A DNA stretch of 64,000 nt from Schistosoma mansoni (GCF_000237925.1 NW_017385999.1:992001-1056000), one strand, 5' to 3'; shown: positions 27,001-38,375, counted from the stretch's first letter. Program-made: numbers and translations. The notes: a model not told the origin generated them from the letters alone.

Positions 27001-28614
27001 TTGCGTTAGTAGTCAGTCACTTTGAACACTGTCCTTCTTAGAAAGTGCCGTCAGCTGAATGATTCATAGTAGTCATTAATGATGGTCAATCAATTATTAG
27101 TAACTTGAGTCTTGATAATCATTCACGTTAACCACCGGTAAAAAATAACTTTATGATGAAACAGATCGGATATTTCAATCGGATCTTTTTACGTTTAAAT
27201 CTACGTAAAATGTTTTATAGATATGGAAAAATATAGAAGGTACTTGGTTCTATTGGAGTCATTCTTAAAATACATTTAACGTCCTAGATAAACAGATTTT
27301 TCTCTAAAGCGTTTTAGTTGTGAATTATCACTATTCTCTTGCAATTAATAAATAGTACAATCTTATCAAAATAACAGATGCCAGCATCAGTGAAGTTAAA
27401 CTTTCAAAGATTTCAATGATCTTTTCATTTGAATTTGTTTATTTATTCATCCAACTTTCTTTAGGATCAGTGATGAAGATGATCTCGTCAATGAAATTCA
27501 TGAGCATAGTAAAATTATGGGTATGTAAAGTGTCAATAAAATTTAACTGTTTGTTTATGTAATAACATCATATTTTCTTATTCTTTTTAAATAAGACAAT
27601 AAATGAAATATTAATAAGAGATATCGAAATTAGTGATGTATATAAGAATAAATACAGATTTTTCTATAAAAGCTAAATAATATTTTGGTAATTTATTTAT
27701 GAAAGTGAAATTCTAATTTTAAGCTCTATCAACCAGTCGGTAGTACATTTTGTGAACTACACTTCAAATGCCCCCAAATGCCCCAGTACGGCCGAGAGTG
27801 TGAAGGGGCCACCCTCCCTCTCGAAATGCTCTCACACGGCCACGCGTATATAGCCTCTGCCAGGGAAGCCCTACTCACTGCCTTCTCGTGGCAGGGGTAT
27901 TGTTTACGAAATTAAGAGGACGAAAAGCGAATATCTGGCGCTTCCACCGGGTTGGTGGACACGGAAAGTCCACCTAGGGGAGTTGGAAAACCCTAATTCC
28001 AAACCAATGGTGCATATGGGCTCCAGTATCCTGAGGGAACAAATGGCGTATGAATCAATTGTTTGCCACCGGCTACCATGGGACTGCATCCCCCCACGAT
28101 GCTCCACTGCCTTGTGGATCAGATCTTTCGGTCAAAGGCTCCGAGTGTGGCCCCCTAAGAAAACCACCTGCTTCAGTTTGGGCACCTGGGCAGTATCACA
28201 GTACTCACACAAATCAAATGAGATTTGTGCGGCGCATATATATTTGGCGTCCCTTTGTACCAATATTTACGTGTTCAAATAAATAATAATAATAACACTT
28301 CAAATATCCTCCTATTCATATTGATATAAATTTATTATTAACGAAAACGTAATTAGCCTTAACCAGTTCTTTTTTATCACTTTTGTGTTTATATTTTTAT
28401 GACTATTAATTAATTTTATTGTTTCAACAAAGGTTCATTAAGTAATAAACAAAATATATGGTGCCCAGTGCAATCACTAATTAATCCTGATTCTAATATA
28501 AATCTTCGAATCAGTGAAACAATCATACGGAATTTGAATATGGTTTTAGATGAACAGTCAGTGAACATCACCGACCCACAAAACAGCTTTATAAAAGACT
28601 CAATAATGAAGTAA
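21047..28614 (+). CDS. ZBBX: ZBBX-like zinc-finger B-box protein, ten exons, complete
   Basis: The model is join(21047..21069, 21105..21227, 21469..21589, 21622..21717, 21748..21834, 23397..23718, 24852..25024, 25109..25236, 27465..27520, 28433..28614), 436 residues. Every junction is GT-AG and in phase. Residues about 8-50 form a charged coiled coil (LKQKKENKLLAMETKEIEERL). A B-box zinc finger follows: C79, C82, C91, C94, C99, C102, H107 and H115 or H116. Exon 6 carries an SYAEKLLLRSHR motif that resembles a segment conserved in vertebrate ZBBX. The same order (N-terminal coiled coil, single B-box, no RING) is the ZBBX plan; vertebrate ZBBX is longer and expressed in ciliated tissues, so a ciliary or flagellar role is inferred. 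Introns 1, 3 and 4 are only 35, 32 and 30 bp, while later ones reach 2.2 kb. The acceptor of exon 7 is the weakest choice: 24852, 24855 and 24861 all keep phase. Confidence 0.85.
22231..22336. repeat. 60-bp near-perfect palindrome flanked by 12-bp direct repeats
   Basis: Positions 22267-22326 read almost the same on both strands, with a single mismatched pair. The outer arms are about 22 bp and the centre (ATTGATGCATCAAT) is itself palindromic. A 12-bp direct repeat, ATGCTAACACTT, lies on both sides (22231-22242 and 22325-22336). The structure sits in intron 5 of the ZBBX-like gene, so a transcript could fold into a long hairpin there. It may be a tiny foldback element or the scar of replication slippage; nothing in it codes for protein. 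Confidence 0.8.
27771..28300 (+). repeat. Dispersed retroelement-type repeat with (AAT)n tail, copy 2, in intron 9 of the ZBBX-like gene
   Basis: The 27820-28300 part matches the repeat at 845-1325 and ends in an AAT-rich tail (28279-28297). It lies inside the 912-bp last intron of the ZBBX-like gene in the same orientation as the gene. Two overlapping frames of 78 and 99 residues run through it but are repeat sequence, not exons. The shared simple-sequence tail suggests retroposition by an RTE-type machinery. Confidence 0.75.
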
Positions 28615-28707
28615 AATAATTCGCAAACATCAGCATTATTCAAAATCAGTGTTATATGGAAAAAAATTAGACAACTTTCACTTTTTTCTTATGTATAAAA
28701 AAGCAAC

Positions 28708-28890
28708 TTATTCGGTTTTCATCAATAAATTGCTTTTCGTATATTTTAATTGATTTCTTATTGTTGACTCATTCGTTTGATAAAGAAATAAACAACTTAG
28801 TAAACTAAACGGAGCACTATTTTGTCTGATAAATTTCCGAACCGGATCGACAGGAACTTTATCATATGAAATATAAAGTTCTTCACCCAT
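28708..28890 (-). CDS. Possible small ORF or first exon, convergent to the ZBBX-like gene
   Basis: An ATG-initiated minus-strand frame of 60 residues begins MGEELYISYDKVPVDPVRKF and becomes low-complexity toward its end. The first 35 residues look protein-like. Just upstream are ATTAAAG and a purine run, which could be a splice or trans-splice acceptor. I recognise no family. It overlaps the likely 3' end of the convergent gene, so it may be chance. Confidence 0.2.
   Translation of the reverse strand: MGEELYISYDKVPVDPVRKFIRQNSAPFSLLSCLFLYQTNESTIRNQLKYTKSNLLMKTE
28724..28729 (+). promoter_or_regulatory. Polyadenylation signal of the ZBBX-like gene
   Basis: An AATAAA hexamer lies 110 bp after the stop codon at 28612-28614, the first canonical signal downstream on this strand. 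Confidence 0.5.
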
Positions 28891-29454
28891 ATCTCTCCTT
28901 TAATTACGCCCCATCTGTGGCCGTACAATAATCGTATCCCCATGTTTACTCGAAATATCCTTACACATTCTCAAAATTCAATCCTCAGCCCCAAGTACCA
29001 CATAAAAACCGTATGAACAAAGTTCCCTAGTTCAGAGCATCAGCAATTGTCGGAACAGCAATCGGTAAGCATAAAATACCACATAGAACTTGATGCTTAT
29101 TTCAACACAGGTAATTATTGGCTATCCTTTCAATACATCATTTTACAATCTTTTAGATACTCACCGAAACTCTTAATTTCATGGAAAAATATATTATCAC
29201 TATAAACTAAAGTCAACCTTTTAAAAATATCCCTAGAGCTTTTCCGAAGGTTCAACAAAAAACCTTAGCAGCGCAATTTAAAATGGTTTGAATTATCCCG
29301 TTGTCAATATTTTGGCTAAAATATTATCAGACTTAGTTGGCATATGTACACTCTAAGCACACTGCCACGATATATCCATTTTCCATAAGTTTTTATAGAA
29401 TAGACGAACTGTAGTTAGCAAAAGAATCCAGGACGAGCATTTACTTCTATTTCA
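28891..29454. other. Non-coding stretch
   Basis: AT-rich sequence between the ZBBX-like gene and the SINE. No feature recognised. Confidence 0.4.
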
Positions 29455-29650
29455 GACACAGTAGCAAAGTGGATAACGCGATGCCGTTTTTAGAGAAAGG
29501 TACTGGGTTCGAATCTTGAAGTCGACATCGACTGTGGGACGCAGATACATCCAGCTTATTAGTCCTAAATAAGACAAAAACGCGCGTCTGAAGCTTCACT
29601 GCTAGCCACAGTCCATGTTTTCAATGTAAACTTTGAAGCTCAATCCGTTT
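29455..29650 (+). mobile_element. Sm-alpha-type tRNA-derived SINE with decayed hammerhead ribozyme
   Basis: The left part looks like a tRNA gene head: a Pol III A box (TAGCAAAGTGG, 29462-29472) and a B box (GGTTCGAATCT, 29506-29516). The right part (about 29545-29612) aligns with the schistosome hammerhead ribozyme carried by Sm-alpha SINEs: ACATCCAG, a CUGAUGA-like box, a short stem II hairpin, an A-rich GAAA equivalent, then CGCGCGTC and CACTGCTAG. The catalytic core is broken. CUGAUGA reads CTTATTA, so G5 and G8 are lost, and GAAA reads AAAAA, so G12 is lost, and stem II has a mismatch. The ribozyme should therefore be inactive. Identification rests on knowledge of Sm-alpha; the loss of activity is inferred. 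Confidence 0.8.
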
Positions 29651-30485
29651 GGTTACTAAACAAACATGTATATTATGGTAAATATTTGTATTTAATAAAC
29701 TATAGAATTAGTTTGTTTGTATCTTCAACACTAATTTGTATCTTTTGAGAAAAATTTAAAATCCGTAGAGGAAACCTTCAAACTTAAAATTCTAATTATT
29801 TATTCTGTAGCCACTTCAGACGCTTACAATTATTTAAACACAATGAAATCAAAAAGCATGTAGTCCTTTCGATTTTGGAATCTACAAATGTCATTTCTCA
29901 AAGTTACGAAGTAGTTCATATCGTACGACTAAATAAACCACTAACTCTATGATAGGCATTAGGATATCATATAATTAACATAAGTCAGGGAACAAATATT
30001 TGAAAAGCTTTATAAATATCATAATCAAACAATCTATTCCCTATTACATAAAGTTACGTATCTTCAGATTCAATGTGATATAACGAAAGACATATGAAAA
30101 GTGTGAAACTCACTGACATACGCCTGTTACCCTTCTCGGAGAACCAGAGGCCGCACCCCATGATTCTCCAACAAAAAAATAAAACTCGAATGAATTGTAT
30201 ATGACAGAATATAAACATTCGTGGAATGAAAATAGGAACCAGAAATTAAATAAAGAACAGCGAACTGAATAATAACATAGACGTCGAGCTATCGGGTTAT
30301 ATGTATCGTGCAAAACTGACAAGAAGAATGAAAAATAAAAAGCACATGAAGAAACGGTAACTGATAACGAGTGGAAAAACAGAAACCAAAAACATTGTAT
30401 TAAAATAAGACATAAAAATATTCCACAAAGAAAATATGTGAAGGAAAAATAAGAAGCCATCAGGGTGAAGAGATGGATAGGCAAA
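29651..30485. other. Non-coding stretch left of the array
   Basis: AT-rich to about 30060. From about 30100 to 30480 the sequence changes character and may be repeat-derived; a 131-residue minus frame at 30110-30505 is Phe-rich, has no recognisable domain and is discounted. Confidence 0.4.
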
Positions 30486-30664
30486 CGCCCAAAAAAAGAC
30501 TGCATTTAGGCATAAGGCCCACAGTCAAGCCTCCTGGAAATTAAGGAGGATAGAATGCGAGGGAAGAGAGACGAGAGTTTATCCTTAGTTCTGTGATGTT
30601 GTTAGGAAGTTCACTATTGTATTTCGGAATATATTAGGGCCATATGCTCAAACTATCTGCGACC
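30486..30664 (+). repeat. Diverged copy of a dispersed repeat that also lies inside the array unit
   Basis: This segment matches 32761-32938 of the first array unit at roughly 88% by eye, in the same orientation, and hence also the equivalent places in units 2-4 (about 36616, 40471 and 44326 onward). It ends only a few bases before the first base of the array. A TATA-like ATATTTAAG and a later GTATTTCGG in the unit version give it the look of a solo LTR, but no terminal motifs or second LTR prove that. It is much more diverged than the array units are from each other, so it predates the amplification. Confidence 0.65.
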
Positions 30665-33600
30665 AAACACTGGAATAGTGTGAAAGTTTGTACGTAATTA
30701 AAATTTGATGTCACGGCCATTTTTATTCGTTATCACACAAACTCAATACAGTTTTCTTGCTTTTAAAGGTCTTCTGGATAATGGAAAGAGGAAACGACCA
30801 CATAGGAGGGAACGGCGGAATATTAGTTTTGTGGCCACAGGATGGACTCAGTGCATCTGAAGGGATAGGAATACTAATGTTACTGTACATGTCAGTGGAT
30901 TGATGGATGCACTTTACCACGAGTGATTCTCAGGAGGTCATACTTCTGCTTATCCAGATGGAAAGGGAGTAGGTGTGCATTGTGGATCCTAAGTCTGAGT
31001 CGAAACCACAAGATAGTGAAGTGGTCAGTAGGATATAAGTTTCAGGAGGGCCTTGGATTTCATCTAAGGATGGACTTTGGATATCTCGGATTTGCTCATG
31101 GATGCTTGGGATGGGATAACGGGGAGTAGGTTGCAATCCAAGCTGTCAGGAGCATACTCGTATCGTATGTCCTGTACGAAAACACTCACTCAACAACGGA
31201 TACTAGATCACCACAACTGTTCTGGAACATTTTTCGCCAATTAAATGCCTTGGCGTTCCACCCTTGCAATGGACCCCAAAACAGTCGATAGACGTCCATG
31301 AAATCGAAGGCTATCGTCCAGCACTCATTGGACGTAAATAAATAATTCCAGTTTGGCTTTTAAAGCTAGGTAGTCAATTTCAACGCTGAGAAGCCCCGTT
31401 TCCACACCAGGACCCAACTTTATTTGCTTTTGTGTCAAATAAATTGTTTAATCTCTTGTCTTGATATCACGTGTTGGTCTTATGAAGTCCATGTAGTCCC
31501 GACCAGGAGCTGGTTGTCACGAAACGAAAGTGACTGCCAGATGACAGGTCTACGTATGGCATGTTGTGGTAAGATAAGGTTCTACAATTTTACATTCCGG
31601 TAATGCCAACCTGAGAAATTTCTCGCTTGTTAGTGTAGGCCATTAATTCTCAATACTTCGTGGCTGTGAAGAGTTTCCCTGACAAGAATCCCGTCAACTA
31701 TCTAGAGAAGCATTTCGGTCGACTCCATTGCTTGGTTTGTTGTAGTCAGGGCTTGTCAATGAGTGTAGGTGGTGTGGGGTCCTTGGAATCGTGACTGGCC
31801 ATCGAGGTCATCGCTTGAGAGGTGTTTGTTCATACTCACTGTCAGCAGATTTTAGAGACCATCTAACTTCGGTTCAGTCTTCAGACGTCCCTATTTATTG
31901 GGTTGTAAAACTGTAAACAGTCTCTGTCATTACTTTACTGGCTCTATATGGTATGTGCGTTTCTAGAGGATGGGTGGTGACCTGTCTCTTATATTGTAGG
32001 TCTCCCTACGATTGTGGTATCCAACCCTCTGACTTGGTTGTGACAAGTACGCTTCTACAGGACACTGACGTCCCTGTCCACCGCACCAGAAACTTAGTCT
32101 CGTAGTTGCTTAGCTGACTGCGAGCTACCCCCGGTCATAATCACTCAACAGCTACTGTGTAGTACTGACTAGTATGAGGCGCACCAGGGACGTGAATTCT
32201 AATTATGTATAGAAAAGGACGAGGTACTGTGTTCTAAGATTAGGAGGGTGGGAAGTTCAGAGTCCTGAATCAGGTTAGACGGTAAACAATACAATAGTTG
32301 GGCATCTTGGTCATCTCGCATCACACCAAGCCCAAAGTTTGTCTAGATTTAAGCGCAAACCGACGGGCTATGCACTACAACAATCGACATTCATTGAGCC
32401 AGTAAGCTGTCTTTATTTCTTCAACATGGCTGTTTGGTTAGACATGATGTAGATATTGGTTAACTCGCATGTATTGGTGCCACCGAGATTGTCTTCTCCG
32501 TGATCATATAAACCTTGGAGTGCGTTCTCACGACACAAGTACACCAATCTTGTTGAGGGCTGGTCTCATGTGCGACTAAAGTGTGTTCATTGTTTGATTC
32601 ACGACTAATCGTTTCTGTATGCCTGACTACTCATTTGTTGGTCTGTTAGTGTTGAGCCCGTGATCATTGCAAGTGTAGCGGGATTGTGTTGTCTCTTCGG
32701 TCAAGATCTCAGCAAAGAAATAAGTGGGGATCGTCCAGTCTCGACACCCGGATATGTTCTCGCCCAAGAAAGACTGTGTTTAGACATAAGGCCCACAGTC
32801 AGGCCTCCTGGATATTTAAGCGGATAGAATGCGAGGGAAGAGAGACGAGAGTTTATGCTTAGTTCTGTGGTGTTGTTTGGGAGTTCATTATTGTATTTCG
32901 GACTATGTTAGGGCCATATGCTCAATCAATCTGCATCGAGAGGTAAAACCAATGTAGTTGTTGTAATTAGCGATTTTGGATTACGCATGGTGAGATTGTG
33001 ACATAATAGCATCGTAGTGAACCGTGAAAGGAGTGAGTGTGAAACTTAAAGGTGTATGGGACTACTTAGGTGGTCGGTGAGAGTTACATTGTGAAGCTTC
33101 TGGTGAATTGGGAGTTAGATTAGACTCAGTCAGACCCATATTTTATTATTTCAGTGCCAATCGGTGTGACGAATTCTCCTCATGTTGGCCACAAAGGAGT
33201 TATTAACCAAGTCAGTCAGTGAAGTCTTTCCTGACATCTAATGCTTTGGAATTGACAAGTAGACAATTTATGCAGCACGTCGCCGTTTCGTATCTTACTG
33301 GGACAGGACTTTTCACTTTGCACAAAACAATGTGGTCTTTTTATTGAAGCTATTGTTGTGTTGGTACTTTGTAGTTTTCTCCAATCAGGATAGATTTCAG
33401 AGGCATATAACGACAGACATTGATCATGTGTGGTTAAATCTACGAATAACTCATGCAAGCACTAGTACTGTTGAAAAAACTTTGAGGTTGTATTTAATGA
33501 GAGGGAATTTGTGTTCAATTCATGCACTAATATTTTACGATACTTAATGTAACCCCAGACTGTGCATCGATCCATCAGTTTCATTCTGAACACTGTGTGC

Positions 33601-33775
33601 AAAAATCATGCCTCCAAACTACACCTCAGATAGGCGTAGAACATGTAAATCCACACACAGCATAGAAGTAGGATAGAAGGCCTGATAGAAGTTAACAATC
33701 AATTCAGGGTTTGGGGGACTTTTGTTTTATCTGTTCAAAACCTCTGTTGGGCGGTAATCTAGAACCTACATCAAA

Positions 33776-34520
33776 ATGTCCAGAACTACTCACAAGATCT
33801 ATGTTGGGAATTTGCCTCCAGATACCAAAACTCGAGATATCGAGAATCTATTTTCAAAGTATGGTCCGATTGCAGCAATCGATCTGAAAGCTGGACAAAG
33901 ACGTGGTCCACCGTTTGCATTCGTTGAGTTCGAAGACGAGCTGTAAGTTGTGTTTATATGACGTGGACTTTCCCAGTGATGCGTCAGATGCCGTTCGTGG
34001 ACGCGACGGATACAACTTTGATGGGTACGCCTTGCGAGTTGAGTTACCACGTACTGGAGGTTTTAACAATGGGAATGGCGGTCCCAACCCTAACCAGTTC
34101 CGGAGAGGAGGTTTCAATCGCGGGGGTGGTGGGGCTAGTGGCCCTTCAAGGAGGTCAGACTTCCGTGTAATTGTCACGGGTTTGCCACCCACTGGTAGTT
34201 GGCAAGATCTCAAGGATCACATGCGTGAAGCTGGAGATGTTGGATATGCTGATGTGTTCCGTGATGGCACCGGTGTGGTTGAATTCCTAAGGTACGAGGA
34301 CATGAAGTATACTATTAGACGTCTGGACGACTCCAAGTTTCGTTCTCATGAGGTATGTTTGTCGGTCATAGTAATTCAAACTTTGTAGGGGGAATCCTCG
34401 TATATCCGTGTCCGCGAGGAGAGGGCTGGAGGGTCTCGTTCCAGGTCTCGGTCGTATGGCTCACCACGGAGAGGTCGATCCTACGATTCGTGCTCTAGGT
34501 CAATCAGCCCTCGACGATAA
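33776..34520 (+). CDS. SRSF1: SRSF1-like SR splicing factor, copy 1
   Basis: Exons are 33776-33942, 33977-34352 and 34389-34520, 224 residues, with GT-AG introns of only 34 and 36 bp. RRM1 occupies about residues 6-78, with RNP2 IYVGNL at 8-13 and an RNP1-like FAFVEFED. A Gly-rich hinge follows, then the atypical second RRM with the invariant SWQDLKD heptapeptide at 130-136, and a short Arg/Ser tail (SRSRSRS, then SISPRR). This is the two-RRM plan of SRSF1 (ASF/SF2), which binds exonic enhancers in the nucleus and promotes spliceosome assembly. The RS tail is clearly shorter than in the human protein (248 residues), which could affect phosphorylation and shuttling. Copy 1 differs from copies 2 and 3 by Thr instead of Ala at residue 168, within RRM2, and by one base in intron 1. 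The ATG is preceded by AAA, and no other in-frame start fits RRM1. Confidence 0.95.
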
Positions 34521-34551
34521 GACACTGGACAAGTGTGAAAGTTTGTACGTA

Positions 34552-34557
34552 ATTAAA
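34552..34557 (+). promoter_or_regulatory. Likely polyadenylation signal of SRSF1-like copy 1
   Basis: ATTAAA, the commonest variant signal, lies 32 bp after the stop codon. The same hexamer recurs for copies 2 and 3 at 38407-38412 and 42262-42267. It belongs to the start of the next unit, so each gene's 3' end is supplied by its right-hand neighbour. Confidence 0.45.
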
Positions 34558-37500
34558 ATTTGATGTCACGGCCATTTTTATTCGTTATCACACAAACTCA
34601 ATACAGTTTTCTTGCTTTTAAAGGTCTTCTGGATAATGTAAAGAGGAAACGACCACATAGGAGGGAACGGCGGAATATTAGTTTTGTGGCCACAGGATGG
34701 ACTCAGTGCATCTGAAGGGATAGGAATACTAATGTTACTGTACATGTCAGTGGATTGATGGATGCACTTTACCACGAGTGATTCTCAGGAGGTCATACTT
34801 CTGCTTATCCAGATGGAAAGGGAGTAGGTGTGCATTGTGGATCCTAAGTCTGAGTCGAAACCACAAGATAGTGAAGTGGTCAGTAGGATATAAGTTTCAG
34901 GAGGGCCTTGGATTTCATCTAAGGATGGACTTTGGATATCTCGGATTTGCTCATGGATGCTTGGGATGGGATAACGGGGAGTAGGTTGCAATCCAAGCTG
35001 TCAGGAGCATACTCGTATCGTATGTCCTGTACGAAAACACTCACTCAACAACGGATACTAGATCACCACAACTGTTCTGGAACATTTTTCGCCAATTAAA
35101 TGCCTTGGCGTTCCACCCTTGCAATGGACCCCAAAACAGTCGATAGACGTCCATGAAATCGAAGGCTATCGTCCAGCACTCATTGGACGTAAATAAATAA
35201 TTCCAGTTTGGCTTTTAAAGCTAGGTAGTCAATTTCAACGCTGAGAAGCCCCGTTTCCACACCAGGACCCAACTTTATTTGCTTTGGTGTCAAATAAATT
35301 GTTTAATCTCTTGTCTTGATATCACGTGTTGGTCTTATGAAGTCCATGTAGTCCCGACCAGGAGCTGGTTGTCACGAAACGAAAGTGACTGCCAGATGAC
35401 AGGTCTACGTATGGCATGTTGTGGTAAGATAAGGTTCTACAATTTTACATTCCGGTAATGCCAACCTGAGAAATTTCTCGCTTGTTAGTGTAGGCCATTA
35501 ATTCTCAATACTTCGTGGCTGTGAAGAGTTTCCCTGACAAGAATCCCGTCAACTATCTAGAGAAGCATTTCGGTCGACTCCATTGCTTGGTTTGTTGTAG
35601 TCAGGGCTTGTCAATGAGTGTAGGTGGTGTGGGGTCCTTGGAATCGTGACTGGCCATCGAGGTCATCGCTTGAGAGGTGTTTGTTCATACTCACTGTCAG
35701 CAGATTTTAGAGACCATCTAACTTCGGTTCAGTCTTCAGACGTCCCTATTTATTGGGTTGTAAAATTGTAAACAGTCTCTGTCATTACTTTACTGGCTCT
35801 ATATGGTATGTGCGTTTCTAGAGGATGGGTGGTGACCTGTCTCTTATATTGTAGGTCTCCCTACGATTGTGGTATCCAACCCTCTGACTTGGTTGTGACA
35901 AGTACGCTTCTACAGGACACTGACGTCCCTGTCCACCGCACCAGAAACTTAGTCTCGTAGTTGCTTAGCTGACTGCGAGCTACCCCCGGTCATAATCACT
36001 CAACAGCTACTGTGTAGTACTGACTAGTATGAGGCGCACCAGGGACGTGAATTCTAATTATGTATAGAAAAGGACGAGGTACTGTGTTCTAAGATTAGGA
36101 GGGTGGGAAGTTCAGAGTCCTGAATCAGGTTAGACGGTAAACAATACAATAGTTGGGCATCTTGGTCATCTCGCATCACACCAAGCCCAAAGTTTGTCTA
36201 GATTTAAGCGCAAACCGACGGGCTATGCACTACAACAATCGACATTCATTGAGCCAGTAAGCTGTCTTTATTTCTTCAACATGGCTGTTTGGTTAGACAT
36301 GATGTAGATATTGGTTAACTCGCATGTATTGGTGCCACCGAGATTGTCTTCTCCGTGATCATATAAACCTTGGAGTGCGTTCTCACGACACAAGTACACC
36401 AATCTTGTTGAGGGCTGGTCTCATTTGCGACTAAAGTGTGTTCATTGTTTGATTCACGACTAATCGTTTCTGTATGCCTGACTACTCATTTGTTGGTCTG
36501 TTAGTGTTGAGCCCGTGATCATTGCAAGTGTAGCGGGATTGTGTTGTCTCTTCGGTCAAGATCTCAGCAAAGAAATAAGTGGGGATCGTCCAGTCTCGAC
36601 ACCCGGATATGTTCTCGCCCAAGAAAGACTGTGTTTAGACATAAGGCCCACAGTCAGGCCTCCTGGATATTTAAGCGGATAGAATGCGAGGGAAGAGAGA
36701 CGAGAGTTTATGCTTAGTTCTGTGGTGTTGTTTGGGAGTTCATTATTGTATTTCGGACTATGTTAGGGCCATATGCTCAATCAATCTGCATCGAGAGGTA
36801 AAACCAATGTAGTTGTTGTAATTAGCGATTTTGGATTACGCATGGTGAGATTGTGACATAATAGCATCGTAGTGAACCGTGAAAGGAGTGAGTGTGAAAC
36901 TTAAAGGTGTATGGGACTACTTAGGTGGTCGGTGAGAGTTACATTGTGAAGCTTCTGGTGAATTGGGAGTTAGATTAGACTCAGTCAGACCCATATTTTA
37001 TTATTTCAGTGCCAATCGGTGTGACGAATTCTCCTCATGTTGGCCACAAAGGAGTTATTAACCAAGTCAGTCAGTGAAGTCTTTCCTGACATCTAATGCT
37101 TTGGAATTGACAAGTAGACAATTTATGCAGCACGTCGCCGTTTCGTATCTTACTGGGACAGGACTTTTCACTTTGCACAAAACAATGTGGTCTTTTTATT
37201 GAAGCTATTGTTGTGTTGGTACTTTGTAGTTTTCTCCAATCAGGATAGATTTCAGAGGCATATAACGACAGACATTGATCATGTGTGGTTAAATCTACGA
37301 ATAACTCATGCAAGCACTAGTACTGTTGAAAAAACTTTGAGGTTGTATTTAATGAGAGGGAATTTGTGTTCAATTCATGCACTAATATTTTACGATACTT
37401 AATGTAACTCCAGACTGTGCATCGATCCATCAGTTTCATTCTGAACACTGTGTGCAAAAATCATGCCTCCAAACTACACCTCAGATAGGCGTAGAACATG

Positions 37501-37630
37501 TAAATCCACACACAGCATAGAAGTAGGATAGAAGGCCTGATAGAAGTTAACAATCAATTCAGGGTTTGGGGGACTTTTGTTTTATCTGTTCAAAACCTCT
37601 GTTGGGCGGTAATCTAGAACCTACATCAAA

Positions 37631-38375
37631 ATGTCCAGAACTACTCACAAGATCTATGTTGGGAATTTGCCTCCAGATACCAAAACTCGAGATATCGAGA
37701 ATCTATTTTCAAAGTATGGTCCGATTGCAGCAATCGATCTGAAAGCTGGACAAAGACGTGGTCCACCGTTTGCATTCGTTGAGTTCGAAGACGAGCTGTA
37801 AGTTGTGTTTATATGACGTGGGCTTTCCCAGTGATGCGTCAGATGCCGTTCGTGGACGCGACGGATACAACTTTGATGGGTACGCCTTGCGAGTTGAGTT
37901 ACCACGTACTGGAGGTTTTAACAATGGGAATGGCGGTCCCAACCCTAACCAGTTCCGGAGAGGAGGTTTCAATCGCGGGGGTGGTGGGGCTAGTGGCCCT
38001 TCAAGGAGGTCAGACTTCCGTGTAATTGTCACGGGTTTGCCACCCACTGGTAGTTGGCAAGATCTCAAGGATCACATGCGTGAAGCTGGAGATGTTGGAT
38101 ATGCTGATGTGTTCCGTGATGGCACCGGTGTGGTTGAATTCCTAAGGTACGAGGACATGAAGTATGCTATTAGACGTCTGGACGACTCCAAGTTTCGTTC
38201 TCATGAGGTATGTTTGTCGGTCATAGTAATTCAAACTTTGTAGGGGGAATCCTCGTATATCCGTGTCCGCGAGGAGAGGGCTGGAGGGTCTCGTTCCAGG
38301 TCTCGGTCGTATGGCTCACCACGGAGAGGTCGATCCTACGATTCGTGCTCTAGGTCAATCAGCCCTCGACGATAA
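37631..38375 (+). CDS. SRSF1: SRSF1-like SR splicing factor, copy 2
   Basis: Exons are 37631-37797, 37832-38207 and 38244-38375, 224 residues. The two RRMs, the SWQDLKD heptapeptide, the Gly-rich hinge and the short RS tail all match copy 1. It has Ala at residue 168, the residue usual in this family, and I see no premature stop or frameshift. About 3 kb of upstream sequence is shared with the other copies, so it should have the same promoter; all copies may be expressed and raise dosage. Confidence 0.95.

Noticed and set aside
27904-28286. Frames of 67-99 residues as extra exons of the ZBBX-like gene
   Set aside because: They belong to the (AAT)n-tailed dispersed repeat also found at 845-1325, and exons 9 and 10 join in phase without them.
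29462-29516. A functional tRNA gene, because of good A and B boxes
   Set aside because: No acceptor stem pairing or anticodon arm can be formed; the context is a tRNA-derived SINE.
30723-31136. Small frames of 65-68 residues on both strands recurring in every array unit
   Set aside because: They recur only because the unit recurs, overlap each other on opposite strands, and one is altered by a unit-specific base without other sign of selection.
33799-34213. Minus-strand frames of 83 and 119 residues opposite the SRSF1-like exons
   Set aside because: They are antisense shadows of strongly coding, GC-richer exons and have no domain of their own.
33903-34388. 161-residue continuous frame beginning at 33903 (and its repeats at 37758 and 41613) as the gene start
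   Set aside because: Its first 25 residues read exon 1 out of frame and then the 34-bp intron; splicing at 33943-33976 restores RRM1 and gives the true start at 33776.
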